Positions 53,895-64,000 of a stretch of 64,000 nt of DNA are shown one piece after another (position 1 is the stretch's first letter; each line of letters starts with the position of its first letter). Position numbers and translations under genes: made by a program. The notes under the pieces were generated by a model. It was not told the DNA's origin. It searched no databases and saw only the letters and a list, made by a program, of their open reading frames with translations. The DNA is from Argyresthia goedartella (lineage: Eukaryota; Arthropoda; Insecta; Lepidoptera; Argyresthiidae). The stretch spans positions 30,999,674 through 31,063,673 of the forward strand of contig OX463808.1 in the NCBI GenBank assembly GCA_949825045.1, in the 5' to 3' direction.

Positions 53895-56152
53895 CTATGG
53901 GAATCTTTCTGACCAAATTTCTTTTTCAATTTTACGTGACCGAGCAAGTAGAATGGAGCGTGAATGCCACACTAATTACATAGCTAAAATTGAAGATTCT
54001 ATAGTTAAAAATCCTAAGACCTTCTGGTCCTATATTAAGTCGAAACGCCAAGGTAGTGCATTTCCCTCGAATATGTCTTACGATGGTAAAACGTCCGACA
54101 ATGGCAACACCATTAGTAATTTCTTCTCTGATTACTTTCATTCTAATTTTCTTATTACATCCAGCTCTGACAATGATAATGTGTGGTGGAATCAAGCATA
54201 CACATGTTGAACCGCAGTGTCTGTGCGATATATTTAGTATCGCAGTTAATAGCTCCTATGTTCATAAGCTCCTTCAGTCTTTGGACCTGTGCAAGTCTGC
54301 CGGGCCTGATGCTATACCGGCTTCGTTACTAGTTGCTTGTGCAAAAGAGCTGTCCGTTCCCATCACAATTTTGTTTAAAAGATCTCTCAACGAAGGTGTC
54401 ATGCCGATTCGTTGGAAGTCTGCTTTTATTTCCCCCGTACATAAAAAAGGTTCCCGTGAGCGCGTTGAGCATTATAGGCCTATCTCAAAATTGTGTCTTA
54501 TAGCCAAGGTTCTTGAGCGTGTCGTATATACTCAATTATATGAAGCGCTTAAATCTAGTTTCAGTCCTATGCAGCACGGTTTCTTAAGGGGCAGATCGAC
54601 GGTATCTAACCTTGTACTTTTCCATGACTATATCAGTGAGCGTATGGACAATAACGACCAAGTCGATGTCATTTATACTGATTATAGTAAAGCTTTCGAT
54701 CGCATCGATCACGATATCTTGCTTAAGAAACTTAGCAGAGTCGGCATTAGAGGCGATCTGCTCAAATGGTTTGCTTCGTATGTTGCAGGAAGATCTCAAG
54801 CCGTAGTTCTCAATGGTTTCAGGTCTTCCTGGATGAGTGTACCGTCTGGAGTCCCACAAGGATCGCTTCTTGGTCCTCTGCTATTTATATTATTTATCTA
54901 TGATATTGATCAATGTTTTCAAACCTCTAGATTTCTACATTTTGCCGATGACATGAAGATTTTTAGAGTTGTTAATGGGGTCTCGGATGGTGAACTCTTA
55001 CAGAGTGACTTATATAGGCTTGACGGCTACTGCGTAACAAATAAGCTGGATTTAAATGTCACCAAGTGTTTCTTCATAACTTTTACCCGTAAATCAAAAC
55101 CGTACATAAATAATTATCAAATTAAGGATCTTCCGCTTTCTAGAGTATATGACAGCAGAGACCTTGGTGTTGTTATTGACAGCAGACTTATCTTTGACCA
55201 TCATATTGATGCAATTGTCAGTAAAGCCTCTAAGGCATTGGGGTTCGTCATGAGGTCGTCGAAGTCGTTTAAGCGAATGAAAACTATTAAAATTCTATAT
55301 TGTGCTTATGTCCGCAGTCATCTGGAATATGCTTCGCAGGTTTGGAACCCGTGCTACGACGTCTACATCAATAGACTTGAACGGATTCAGAAGAAATTTA
55401 CAAGATATATCGGCTTTAAGTTCAAGTTGCCCAAGCTCGGCTATGAGTATCCCTGTGCACGTTTACATCTGTTACCACTGAAACTTCGCAGGGATATCTC
55501 AGATATGGTATTCCTGATGAAAATAGTTAAGGGCACTGTTGACTGTCCATCGCTGCTTGGTAAAATTAAGTTTAAGTTCCCTAGTCGTAACGTTCGTAGA
55601 CGACCGTTGTTCCAATTGCCTCTCGTGCATAGCAATTACAGAGAGAACTCCTTCTTGATAAGAGCGTGTTCTACTTTTAACCGTCTCGGTGACAGGGGCG
55701 ACAACGGTGCTGACGGTGTTGATGACGACGATAATGATGACATTGATATATTCTGGAGCAGTGCGCAAACATTAAGGGCTCATATGATTCGTAAATTTTT
55801 AACATCTTTGGACAATGCTGGGTGAAGTAGTGGTGTGTTTGACAGTTGATTGTATTACTGTTTAATTAATAATGATATCTTCATATTATTATTTGCTGAT
55901 ATTGCTGTAAGTAGATATTTCCCTAAATCATGTAATTGGATTTCAGCGTATAGTTCTGACTAAAAAGTTAGGTGTATTTTTACAAATTCTTTGTGTGATT
56001 CTTTACATTAATTTAAAACTTCAATGCAAGAACGTTTTGCGTGTAGTAAAATAATTGTGGGAGGTTATTATTAGCTCTTTAGTTAATATAGTGTTTTGTA
56101 TTTAGTGAGTAAAGCTGTTACCTCTCCTAAAAATGTAAAATAAAATAAAATT
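53895..56152 (+). mobile_element. LINE family D, 5'-truncated
   Basis: Begins in mid protein directly after the 'acggaaccctaaaaa' end of the family E copy, continues through a long reverse transcriptase frame, and ends with a 3' untranslated region of about 325 bp and the tail 'aaataaaataaaattta'. No clear target-site duplication. Confidence 0.78.
53905..55825 (+). pseudogene. LINE D reverse transcriptase, one frameshift
   Basis: Frame 1 (to 54210) holds the linker: 'CHTNYIAKIEDSIVKNPKTF', 'WSYIKSKRQG'. After a shift near 54190 the main frame (to 55825) contains 'HKKGSRERVEHYRPISKLCL', 'IYTDYSKAFDRIDHDILLKK' (Asp 209 counted from 54056), 'SGVPQGSLLGPLLFILFIYD', 'FADD' at 296-299, 'LGVVIDSRLIFDHHIDAIV' and 'YVRSHLEYASQVWNP'. 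All core RT blocks are intact. Near the C-terminus lies an acidic patch, 'NGADGVDDDDNDDIDIF', unusual for this position. The type is CR1/Jockey group. With one frameshift the copy is fairly young. Confidence 0.83.
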
Positions 56153-57778
56153 TACAGGTAAGACTGTTAATCTTTTGTTATGTCTCAAAAATGACCTACT
56201 CCAATAAAAAAAATACCTTGATCCTCGGGTCTGACATTTTATTTGAGCAGTAATTTTGCATTCATTTTATATGGCCTGTCTGTAGATTTGTAGGGAGAGA
56301 CTATAGCCTCATCATGTAGTTCTGACAGGTACTACATATTATTCATCTATGATTCTGATATCCAGAAAGTCCGATCGCTTTGGAAATTTAACCAATAACT
56401 ACACGATTATTCCTGACTTTTATTGCGAAGCAGAATCAGAATCAGAATTATATTTATTTCTTAGTTACATTATAGTGTATTACATTATTATGTCCCCGGT
56501 CCCTTTGGATCTTCCGGGAGGTAACTGCTTGCTTAAGTCTACATGAGATCAGTGCAAGTGTGGTGTGTTCTGATTTAAGTTAAAAGATAACTATCACTTA
56601 TTATACTTTGTTGTGTTCTTACTATGTGGCCTAGGGGCTGTTAATCTTTTTAAGAAGTCGCCTGTGGTCATTCTTATTTGCAATATATGGAATAACTCCT
56701 ATTCGTTGGTTAGTGATTAGTGAGATAGATTCCTAGGTGTCAGAATTACATGAGAATGCTACTGGTAAACGAACTTGACTTCAGAAACAACATACAACAT
56801 AGCGTCCTACCTTTTCTTATTCGGGATGGCTGATGCACAGTTGCAACCACATTTAGCCAGCTATGACACTCCATTTCATATTCCAACTTGAAATTTCCCT
56901 GAATTCAGTTTCCCAGTTGCAATATTATTACACTGTCTACTCCTGCAAGCCATCCGGCTGCTAGTGTAAGATACTGTCTTTGCTGCCAGCTATTTGTGAT
57001 GTCAACATTTACGTTCTGATTTTTGGCATAACCACTATAGTTGAACTCAAGGCTAGCACGATAGTTAAACCAAAGGTACCTATCTTAATAAATGTAAACA
57101 CGGAATTTAATGAAAGCAACTCGAAAATAATGGCTGCGTTGCGATTTCCGGTGATTATTGGTGATTTTCAAAAATTTCCGGGCTGATGTTTTTTTTTAAT
57201 AGGTACATTGCTTTATGTCACAGTAGTGTAGATATATGTCTATAGTATACAGAGAATACTAAACATATTTCAAGGAATACTAAACAAATTCCCAGCATCC
57301 TGGATGCTTTTGTGTTTGGGACGTAGATTGATCTGATTCTGATTTCAATGATAGGTATAGGCACAACGGTTACCGGTGTGGGAGCAATCGTGATGTGTGT
57401 GATATTACGAATAAAATGTCAAGTGCAAGTCGGACTTGCGCATGAAGAGTCAGTACCACCGCATGGATCAGAAGTTTCGGAGATAATGGTGGAGGTGAAA
57501 AAAAGTTTGAAAACCTTTTTTATTTTCTAATTTGCCCTTCATTATATTTAATCCATACAAGAAAGAAGAAACATTACGCAGGCTAAACTTCGGCAAAATT
57601 ATTATTCAGTATGAAAATGCTCTTAGTGTACTACTTACTAAAGAGAAAATCAGCTAAAGACGTTAAAGTCTAAATCTCTTTTTAAAAAAAGATTAATGCT
57701 TAGATAATCATAATTTTCTGGATGAATACTGCCTTCTAGAGTACTTCTCAGATGCCTATTTAAAAACATGCTCCTGAT
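56153..57778. other. Unassigned stretch with weak repeat traces
   Basis: 'agaatcagaatcagaattat' at about 56432 could be the complement of a LINE tail (ATTCTG repeats), and 'tcttattcgggatggctgat' near 56815 resembles phrases at 60890 and 61776. At 57415 a family E head-like 'caagtgcaagtcggacttgc' occurs, followed by 'gtttcggagataatgg'. No gene supported. Confidence 0.4.
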
Positions 57779-58068
57779 TAGGGTTCCGTACCCGAAGGGT
57801 GCCAAACGGGACCGTCCGTCTGTTACCAGGCTATATCTCATGAACCGTGATAGTTAGACAGATGATATTTTCACAGATTTCTGTTGCCGCTATAACAACA
57901 AATACTAAAAACAGAATAAAATAAATATTTAAGGGGGCTCCCACACAACAATACTTTCAATACCACATACAAACTTATTAATGCACCTGGTCACGTGCAT
58001 GGAGTGTGAAAGTAGCCGCACCAAAACTATTCACTCCACACCATCCGTGGTACAGAACACTTCGTGCT
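57779..58068 (-). repeat. Family E dispersed repeat (minus-strand copy)
   Basis: Complement of the copy at 53472: starts at the end motif 'agggttccgtacccgaaggg', with 'gttgccgctataacaacaaa', 'aatatttaagggggctccc', 'gtgcatggagtgtgaaagta', 'tattcactccacaccatcc' and finally 'agaacacttcgtgc'. It lacks the extreme head. Confidence 0.75.
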
Positions 58069-59474
58069 CCTAATAGTCATTTAAAGCCATATCCAGTTCC
58101 AGGACTGAGATGTATGTAATAAAAACTATAGTCGCGATCTGGTCTCGCTATAACTTTATTTCATGACTCATAGGGATCAACATTTTATTGCTTTGATGCT
58201 ACGACCTGAGTGTAACTGTACAATGCACTCACTGTTGGTATGTTTAGAACGCCGAGCTTCTTCCCAATTATGGTGAAGCTCCTAGCCTCTACTAATGATG
58301 TGCTTCACTGAAGCATTTCTGCAGCAAGTCACGTGTCGTATGCTATCTTGCTTCGTCCAAAAAAAAACTGACCCTATTACTTCTGGTGGATTACAACCAC
58401 TTACCACTGATACATACAGTATACATAACTAAAGACTAAACATGTGAAAATGGTATTTCGAGGATTTCAGCCACACATTTTGTTTCTTCAAGGTCAAACG
58501 AAGAAGACTGATACCACTTTCACACTTCCACTACCATTGGAACCTGGTTTGTACGATTGAAAGCCTATTTTTCGCTGTTTACGCTCTTCGGTTTTCATAA
58601 CAAAATCAGTGTAAAAAGTTAAAGTCTATCATTGACGTCTCGTTAAGTAGATCCATTGAACGATACAATTTTCGCGTTGTTCCCGGGAATTTCCAATAGA
58701 GCGTGTTATCCCGATAAGTATATGATTTGCCAAACTGTTTCATTATTCTAGTTATAGTTAATTCCTTCTATACACAATCCGATTTTATTTCAGAGTTTCA
58801 ACCATGACATAAAAAATGAGGGTCAATCTTAGAGCATTTATCGGTATGCAATGATCAATAGGTAAATTACAGAATATTCTATTACAGAATTAGTATTAAA
58901 TCTGTTCATTCGAAATTGGTTTCACTCAAACGATTATCAACGCATTGAGATTTCTCGTTTCCTCAACTATTTTAATTTCTAACACTCTTTTCGCTCTTCG
59001 CATCTAACAAAAAAGCGGCGCGATAGAAGTGTTTTAGACCTGTCTCTTTTTCGCAAAGCGAATCTTCGCAGAAAATCTTCGAAGTCAGGCAAGAGGATAA
59101 TAAATCCAATATTGGAAGACCAAAACAAAAAGTACCTAGCTTTCTCGTTAAAATTGTTACATGTTGTTCAACTACTTACTTAGATCGGGTTTTAATTGGT
59201 CTAAATTGCGGGCGGGCAGAACTTTTACTGGAAGTTTTCCTGCTTGATGGTTTTCTTCAGCATTTATTGTTTGTTTTTTTTGTAAGTACTACTTTCGGGA
59301 TTCATTTATTAGTACAATAATAACTAACGGCTTACTCTGTCACCCTCTGATTAGAGAAGACTCCAATTTTAGTATCAGCTTATAATAGTTTTACATTTTG
59401 CGAAGAGTGTTGATGCCTTTCACCTACTGTACTCCGAAAATGTTACTCGAGTAACGTCTTTGAAATGTTTTAAC
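58069..59474. other. Unassigned stretch
   Basis: No gene or element recognised in about 1.4 kb. A clustered set of 'ttcgc' and 'cttcg' words occurs near 58985-59085. Confidence 0.5.
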
Positions 59475-59870
59475 ATATTTTATCTATACACGTATCATAA
59501 ACCCTCTTCACTGCGTCCAAAAACCGCATGTTACGACCAGCATAATGTTATACTACTTGGTAAAAACTAATTTCTTATCTGAATATTGATACATTATGAC
59601 CATAATGTATAAATTTTCGACAAATTATGACATTCAAATTTCGAACGCCGACGCCCGCCTGTGTGCCGCCCCTAGTTTGTCTGGGAAGTTGTTACTACTA
59701 AACAAGCTAAATAAGTGCAGAGCAATTGTCAATGCCACCATGCCGGTCGAACCTACGGTTCCTGAACACATAAAAGAGAGCTTATGATATGTGTGTAGAT
59801 AAACTAGTGTATGTAACTGTACATAATTAGGCATTATGTATCAGTCATATAAACTACTATTATTCTCTAC
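59475..59870. mobile_element. Foldback/MITE-like element, copy 2 (inverted relative to copy 1)
   Basis: Carries 'ttatctatacacgtatcata', 'aaccgcatgttacgaccagc', 'ttggtaaaaactaatttctt', 'cattatgaccataatgtat', 'atttcgaacgccgacgcccg', 'aacacataaaagagagctta' and 'gtgtgtagataaactagtgt', the reverse-complement order of the copy at 10200-10660. It lacks the internal duplication and the 33 bp insertion seen there, so it is closer to the ancestral form. Confidence 0.72.
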
Positions 59871-60405
59871 TTAGAAGTACGATTACCAGCATTCAATTGA
59901 CAGAAAATACCAGGCAATTGTGTGAGTTATGTCATTTTAGGAATAAATAATAAACGTCCTGTCTAATAAATAGCCAGATTACATTTCCGATCCTCTAAGA
60001 GAGATTACGATTCTTAGTTTAATTCTTAGTGTACTAGTGTCAAAAAGTATGCTTTATCGCACTGCTTAACTTCATTAATCAAATTTCATACCCAGATAAA
60101 GGTGTTTATGGGCGCAACTCATGGGTTGTTATGTTGTTGTTTGCTGTTTTTGTTCGTTTCGTATCGTAGGAATCTAAATTTGTAATCTCAATGTGCATTA
60201 GAAAATTATTGTCTTGCTGAAATACTGACGGTTAGATCGTTCCAGGCCAAGTTAACATTAGCATCACACTATAAACATAAACTGTTATGGGTTAAACAAT
60301 GGAACACATGTTTGCCAAAAACAATACCACATCGTCCAAACTAGTGGCACTATTATAGTTTGCACCACAAAAGCTTCTTATTTTGAACTTTTAAAACGTT
60401 ACGGG
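59871..60405. other. Unassigned stretch
   Basis: No gene or element recognised. Confidence 0.45.
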
Positions 60406-60560
60406 TCACGGGTTCGAAACTACCTGGGAGGGAAGATAAAAAATCCCCACGTCTTGGATGTTTATATATTTGCGACGTCGCTGTTTCTGGTTCCCACGAC
60501 ACTTGGTGTCCTATTGTGGGGCCAGAAGCAATGTATGTGCCTGTTTGGGAATTTTCTGTT
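60406..60560 (+). mobile_element. SINE family S2 (copy c, head-truncated)
   Basis: Starts 'gtcacgggttcgaaactacc' (B-box-like 'ggttcgaaac'), then 'aagataaaaaatccccacgt', 'tggatgtttatatatttgcg', 'acgtcgctgtttctggttcc' and 'tattgtggggccagaagcaa'. It abuts SINE S1 copy c within about 3 bp. Confidence 0.65.
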
Positions 60561-60562
60561 AA

Positions 60563-60862
60563 GAACTACGTGGTTTAATGGGTGTCATACTTGCTTCTCA
60601 ACAGGAGATGAAAGTTCGAATCCTGACCATGTACCAATGACATAATAAACTTATCTTAAGTATTTTCGGACGTCCAGTGTTTCAGATGACACGTTAAGCT
60701 GTAGGTCCCGGCTAGTATCGCTGATAGTGGTCGTAAAACCCCTGCACCAACCCGCACTGAGCCAGCGTGGTGGAGAATGTCTTAATCTTACTCGTATCTG
60801 GTAAATGCCGGTAAATGCCGGTGCCCCTCGGTGGGGACATTAATGGGCTGCATTTATTATAT
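60563..60862 (+). mobile_element. tRNA-derived SINE, family S1 (copy c)
   Basis: 'gaactacgtggtttaatggg' is a mutated S1 head; 'agttcgaatcc' is a B-box with one change. The body has 'gtgtttcagatgacacgtta', 'caacccgcactgagccagcg' and the end 'acattaatgggctgcattta'. A 9 bp unit, 'ggtaaatgcc', is duplicated near 60805-60825. Confidence 0.73.
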
Positions 60863-61909
60863 AATGTTATGTTATAATATAGTCACGACTTTTCCCATAC
60901 GGGGTGGCAGATGCACATATTAGCAGACGCTAATGAAATGAAATGAAATAGACATTTCAAGTAAATATGTATTCAAATATTATTATTTTTGGTATAATGT
61001 GAATATTGGTAAGTGGTTTATTATTTTACTAACATTTTGTATAATATATGTTGTGCACACAAGTTTACCTGTGTTTATTTCTATCCTGTCCATCCTAGTT
61101 TTGATAGATGAGCTAGCCTTTGTTGATGTTGTTTCTTATTTTGTATTTACTGTTTTTAGCAATAAAGTATAGAGATTATTGAAATACTCCTTTTGAGTTT
61201 TGAGGTCACAGCAGGGCTAGCTCGTGGCCACCGCTCTGGGGATATGAAATAAGCCAATTCATTTACCCACAAGAAATCATCCGTCAGTTTTATACAAATT
61301 TTATTAGAAATTTAATATAATCATCAGAGGAACCCAGTGTTGTGTAAGCGTTCTCTCATACACGCCATTCAAGTCGGTCCTGAAGCGATGCAATCCTCAA
61401 AGGGCTGAGAGTATAACTCATAACACATATACATTGCGGTTTGCAAAAATGTTTGTCAGATCCCTCCTGCAGATTCGGCTCTGCACATACGAACTGCCGG
61501 TGGCTTCTAAATAATTTAGCGGACTAACTCACGTTAAAAGCTTTTGGGATTTTGACCGGCAACCGCATAAGAGGTACCGGTGGCATGTACCGCTGTATCT
61601 ACACCATTAGTATTGCAACGGTCAATGATCTAATGTTACGAAATTAGAAATTAGATATGCACATCCTCAGTTATGTTACGATTGTCAAATTGGATCTACT
61701 TAGTGTTAAAAGTTGTTTCCATATTATTTCAAAACAAGTTTGGAAGTTCGTAAACAAACAAACATAACGCCACGTCTTTTCCCAAATGAGGTGGCAGAAG
61801 AAAAGTACCTGCGTTGAACCATTCTCATTAGTGCTTTAGAAGTTCTTGTCACCGACTAATTTCTATATCTAAAGACGTGAGATTTCTATCGTGAAATAAT
61901 TATTTACTA
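60863..61909. other. Unassigned stretch with a short shared phrase
   Basis: 'cttttcccatacggggtggc' (60893) and 'gtcttttcccaaatgaggtg' (61778) resemble each other and the phrase near 56815, consistent with fragments of one more dispersed repeat. No gene recognised. Confidence 0.4.
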
Positions 61910-62135
61910 GCTGATGCCCGAACTATTTATATCATGGAGATAACTGAGAAAGAAAAGAGTCACCGTCCTTCTGATGCAGTCCGATAAAAGGTATCTTATA
62001 TGTTAATCTAGCTCATAAACTATTTTTTTTCTAAATTTCATTTAAATCCGTTCAGCCGGTTTAGCGTGATTGAGGCACAAACACACCAACATCCAAACAT
62101 CTAAACATCGCTACTTTCACATATAGGTATATATT
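61910..62135 (+). repeat. Dispersed repeat, 'tagctgatgcccg' type (decayed)
   Basis: Begins 'tagctgatgcccgaactatt', has 'aaatttcatttaaatccgtt', 'cagccggtttagcgtgattg' and ends 'ctactttcacatataggtat'. I recognise the order (tagctgatgcccg ... caaatttcatnnaaatccgttcagnngtt ... acactttcncatttata) as a very abundant lepidopteran repeat. The fragments near 2205, 3505 and 23886 ('aatttcacgagaatcggtt') may belong to the same or a related family. Confidence 0.55.
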
Positions 62136-62157
62136 ATATTACTTGGATTATGGAAAT

Positions 62158-62280
62158 TGTCTCCACCAACCCGCACTCAGCCGGCGTGCTTGAGTATGGC
62201 TCAATCTTTCTCGACTTCAGGTAAAGTCCTGTGGTCCTCGTCTCGCTGGGGCCTTAATAGGCTGCATTTATTAATTTTAT
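62158..62280 (+). mobile_element. tRNA-derived SINE, family S1 (copy d, 3' half)
   Basis: Only the last ~120 bp: 'ccaacccgcactcagccggc', 'gagtatggctcaatctttct', 'ggtaaagtcctgtggtcctc' and 'taataggctgcatttatta'. The tRNA-like head is missing, so it cannot be transcribed by pol III. Confidence 0.68.
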
Positions 62281-62529
62281 TTATATAAATTGTAGAATAT
62301 CCAAACATGAGGAAAAGAGCTTTCCTCTTTATTAAATGTATGAAAATAAAATGAATTAAGATATTTGTTATCCCTGTCACCGTAAGATTGTCAAAACCGT
62401 TAGTTGATGAACTAACATTTTTTACTCTCATTAGTAGGTCATCTATCGAAAGATAGTAAACTGTAGCGTACTGCTTAATATATGACGGTTATAACGGTTA
62501 AAACCGTTAAATTGAAAACTTTTACCGCA

Positions 62530-62770
62530 AACGAAATACCAAGGCAAACACTGCGGTAGCTTAGGTGAAGCCTAGGGGGAGCGAGCTTGAATTAATTTAA
62601 TCGCACATTGAAGATTACCTATTTTTCCAGCAAAAAGATTCTCTTAAACACGTTTTTATTTAATTTACTGGATTTATTCAGCAATTTATATATTTTATAT
62701 TTATATATATTGTTCGCTTACCCCCTTTAGCCTTCACCTACCCTTACTCTGCACTTCGCCTTCGCCAGTC
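62530..62770. repeat. Family F-hp fragments in both orientations
   Basis: 62540-62585 is the complement of 'ctcgctccccctaggcttca' plus 'cctaagctaccgcagtgttt' (compare 19070-19120). 62708-62745 reads 'gttcgcttaccccctttagc' and 'cttcacctaccctta' in the direct orientation. The intervening DNA is AT-rich. Confidence 0.5.
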
Positions 62771-63609
62771 CTTAGTGTAGTAAAAACCGAATTTCATACA
62801 TTGCCTATTACGTTTTCGGCATTGTATAGAATGCCGAAAATGGATGGAATGGATAAACTGTGAAATAAAAAATATTTGATGCAGTCACTTTCAATTTTAG
62901 GCATTCTATACATTGCTTTGGATACAACAACAAATTCCATACTTTGCCGTTGACATTAACACTTGATATTACGAGACTCCGATATCCAATCGAGCTTTAA
63001 TATCCGTCAGGCAGACGTCGTCGTCCCCTTTGATTTTCAGGGTTCCGTATTCGTACATAGGCAAATATCAATCAATATAAGCAACAGATTGACTAGCATA
63101 TGATAACGTGCAAATCGCACGATGCTTTTTGATAGTTCATAAAAGTATCTACTTGACTAGCCAGCCACATATTAGATTTCCTAAGTCTGCGCCTCTGTGA
63201 AGAGTAGTTACTTTTTAGTGTGCCTCTAAAACTAAACAACTAAATTGCTTCTTTCTCGTGCTAGTAGTAAATCCGAAAACTCTTCATTAATGTAGTTAGT
63301 TAATGTCTTATCTGCAACGGCTGCCTTACTTGGTGAGACATTGTAATATAACTGTGGCACTTAGCTCGCCTCGCAACGACGACGGTACGGAACTCTTACG
63401 TCAGTAATCCGCGCTTGACGGCCAACTTCATTATGCGACACGTATTTTCTGTCCGTTCTTAGATTTCTGTGAATATATACGGATTTGTTTTATCTTATTT
63501 GCAGATGACTGCTTAGTACGAATAATATTCATAATTTCTTGAATCGTTTAACATCTCTGTACACATAACAATGGTAGCCTCAGCTGCACAGTCTTGCTAA
63601 CTCTTACAA
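62771..63609. other. Unassigned stretch with one small hairpin
   Basis: A hairpin at 62813-62840 has 11 bp arms 'ttttcggcatt'/'aatgccgaaaa' and a 6-base loop. Nothing else is identified. 'cagggttccgtattcg' at 63038 may be a trace of family E. Confidence 0.45.
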
Positions 63610-63705
63610 AGTACGATAATGAGTCCTACCTAGCACTCATTATCGTACTCGTAACGTATAACTCTCCGCCGTGGAGGAAGACCTCTTGCTCCACGGCGGA
63701 GAGTT
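63610..63705. repeat. Two adjacent perfect hairpins
   Basis: Hairpin 1: arms 63610-63624 ('agtacgataatgagt') and 63635-63649, 15 bp, perfect, 10-base loop. Hairpin 2: arms 63660-63676 ('aactctccgccgtggag') and 63689-63705, 17 bp, perfect, 12-base loop 'gaagacctcttg'. Only 10 bp separates them. Both arms of each are identical, implying recent origin or maintained pairing. Confidence 0.95.
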
Positions 63706-64000
63706 GTGCTGTGTGTGTTGTGGTTTCTCCGCAACGGGTGGAGGTATTAAGTTATAATCAATATCAATGGCACCTAATCTCAAAATTTCATTACAGATGG
63801 CGCGGTGTAGTTAGAGGCTGTCTATCTGTCAAAGTTGTCAAATTCTTATAACTTATTCCCATAATATAGCAAATAAGGTTAGCACGCTGTGTGTGAAACA
63901 TCTCATGAATGAAACTCTCTGCCTCCAGCTTCGCCAGCGCCACCAAGCAGGAGCAAAGGTGGACATATCTGTAATTGCTAATACAAAACCCATAAAAATC
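63706..64000. other. Unassigned window end
   Basis: A short GC-rich piece at 63905-63955 ('ctctgcctccagcttcgcca') stands out from its AT-rich context and could be the edge of an exon or element running out of the window. It is too short to call. Confidence 0.3.

Noticed and set aside
63905..63955. Coding exon at the window end
   Set aside because: The piece is GC-richer and starts with ATG, but it is only ~50 bp before the frame ends and no splice evidence can be assessed at the edge.

Overview
This 64 kb window reads as intergenic or repeat-rich DNA from an insect, most likely a moth or butterfly. It is AT-rich. I found no convincing host protein gene, rRNA or tRNA gene, operon or CRISPR array. 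Nearly everything recognisable is a transposable element or its debris: non-LTR retrotransposons (LINEs) of several lineages, one large BEL/Pao LTR retrotransposon, Tc1/mariner transposase relics, tRNA-derived SINEs in three families, foldback/MITE-like elements and a minisatellite. The lepidopteran assignment is an inference. It rests on repeat types I associate with that order (the 'gtgcgagtcggactcgcgcac' repeat, the 'tagctgatgcccg' repeat, LINE 3' ends with characteristic short tandem tails) and was not tested by search.

Layout. 1-6 kb: a LINE 3' end, a decayed DDE transposase, a LINE relic (family F) holding a SINE, and a dead mariner with recognisable terminal inverted repeats. 6-11 kb: a SINE, a foldback element, otherwise nothing identified. 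11.4-18.6 kb: the best retrotransposon locus. A nearly full-length minus-strand LINE (family C, ORF1 plus a 948-codon ORF2) sits inside a plus-strand LINE (family A), whose two halves flank it. 18.6-31 kb: foldback elements, LINE 3' ends, a degenerate RNase H fragment, a TA-flanked MITE and a second family F relic. 31-37.7 kb: LINE 3' ends, a SINE, a Tc1-like relic and long unassigned stretches. 37.7-44.1 kb: a minus-strand BEL/Pao element with gag, protease, reverse transcriptase, RNase H and integrase, GC-richer than its surroundings and broken by a few discrete lesions. 44.4-56 kb: a 36 bp perfect palindrome, LINE fragments, several copies of one dispersed repeat (family E), an 11-copy 43 bp minisatellite, and a LINE (family D) with a long RT reading frame. 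56-64 kb: mostly unassigned sequence with SINEs, a second foldback copy in inverted orientation and two adjacent perfect hairpins.

Functional picture. LINE A and C (and to a lesser extent D) still have long reverse transcriptase frames and look youngest. SINEs and MITEs are non-autonomous and would depend on LINE or transposase proteins encoded elsewhere. The order of nesting gives relative ages: C inserted after A, and a tiny family E insertion lies inside a family A 3' end.

No clear new biological system is visible. The items most worth checking are the ORF1/ORF2 junction of LINE C (a TCT-TGA-T overlap placing ORF2 exactly in the +1 frame), the paired perfect hairpins near 63.65 kb, the 36 bp palindrome at 44.45 kb, the homogeneous 43 bp array, and the roughly 45 bp family E micro-insertion.
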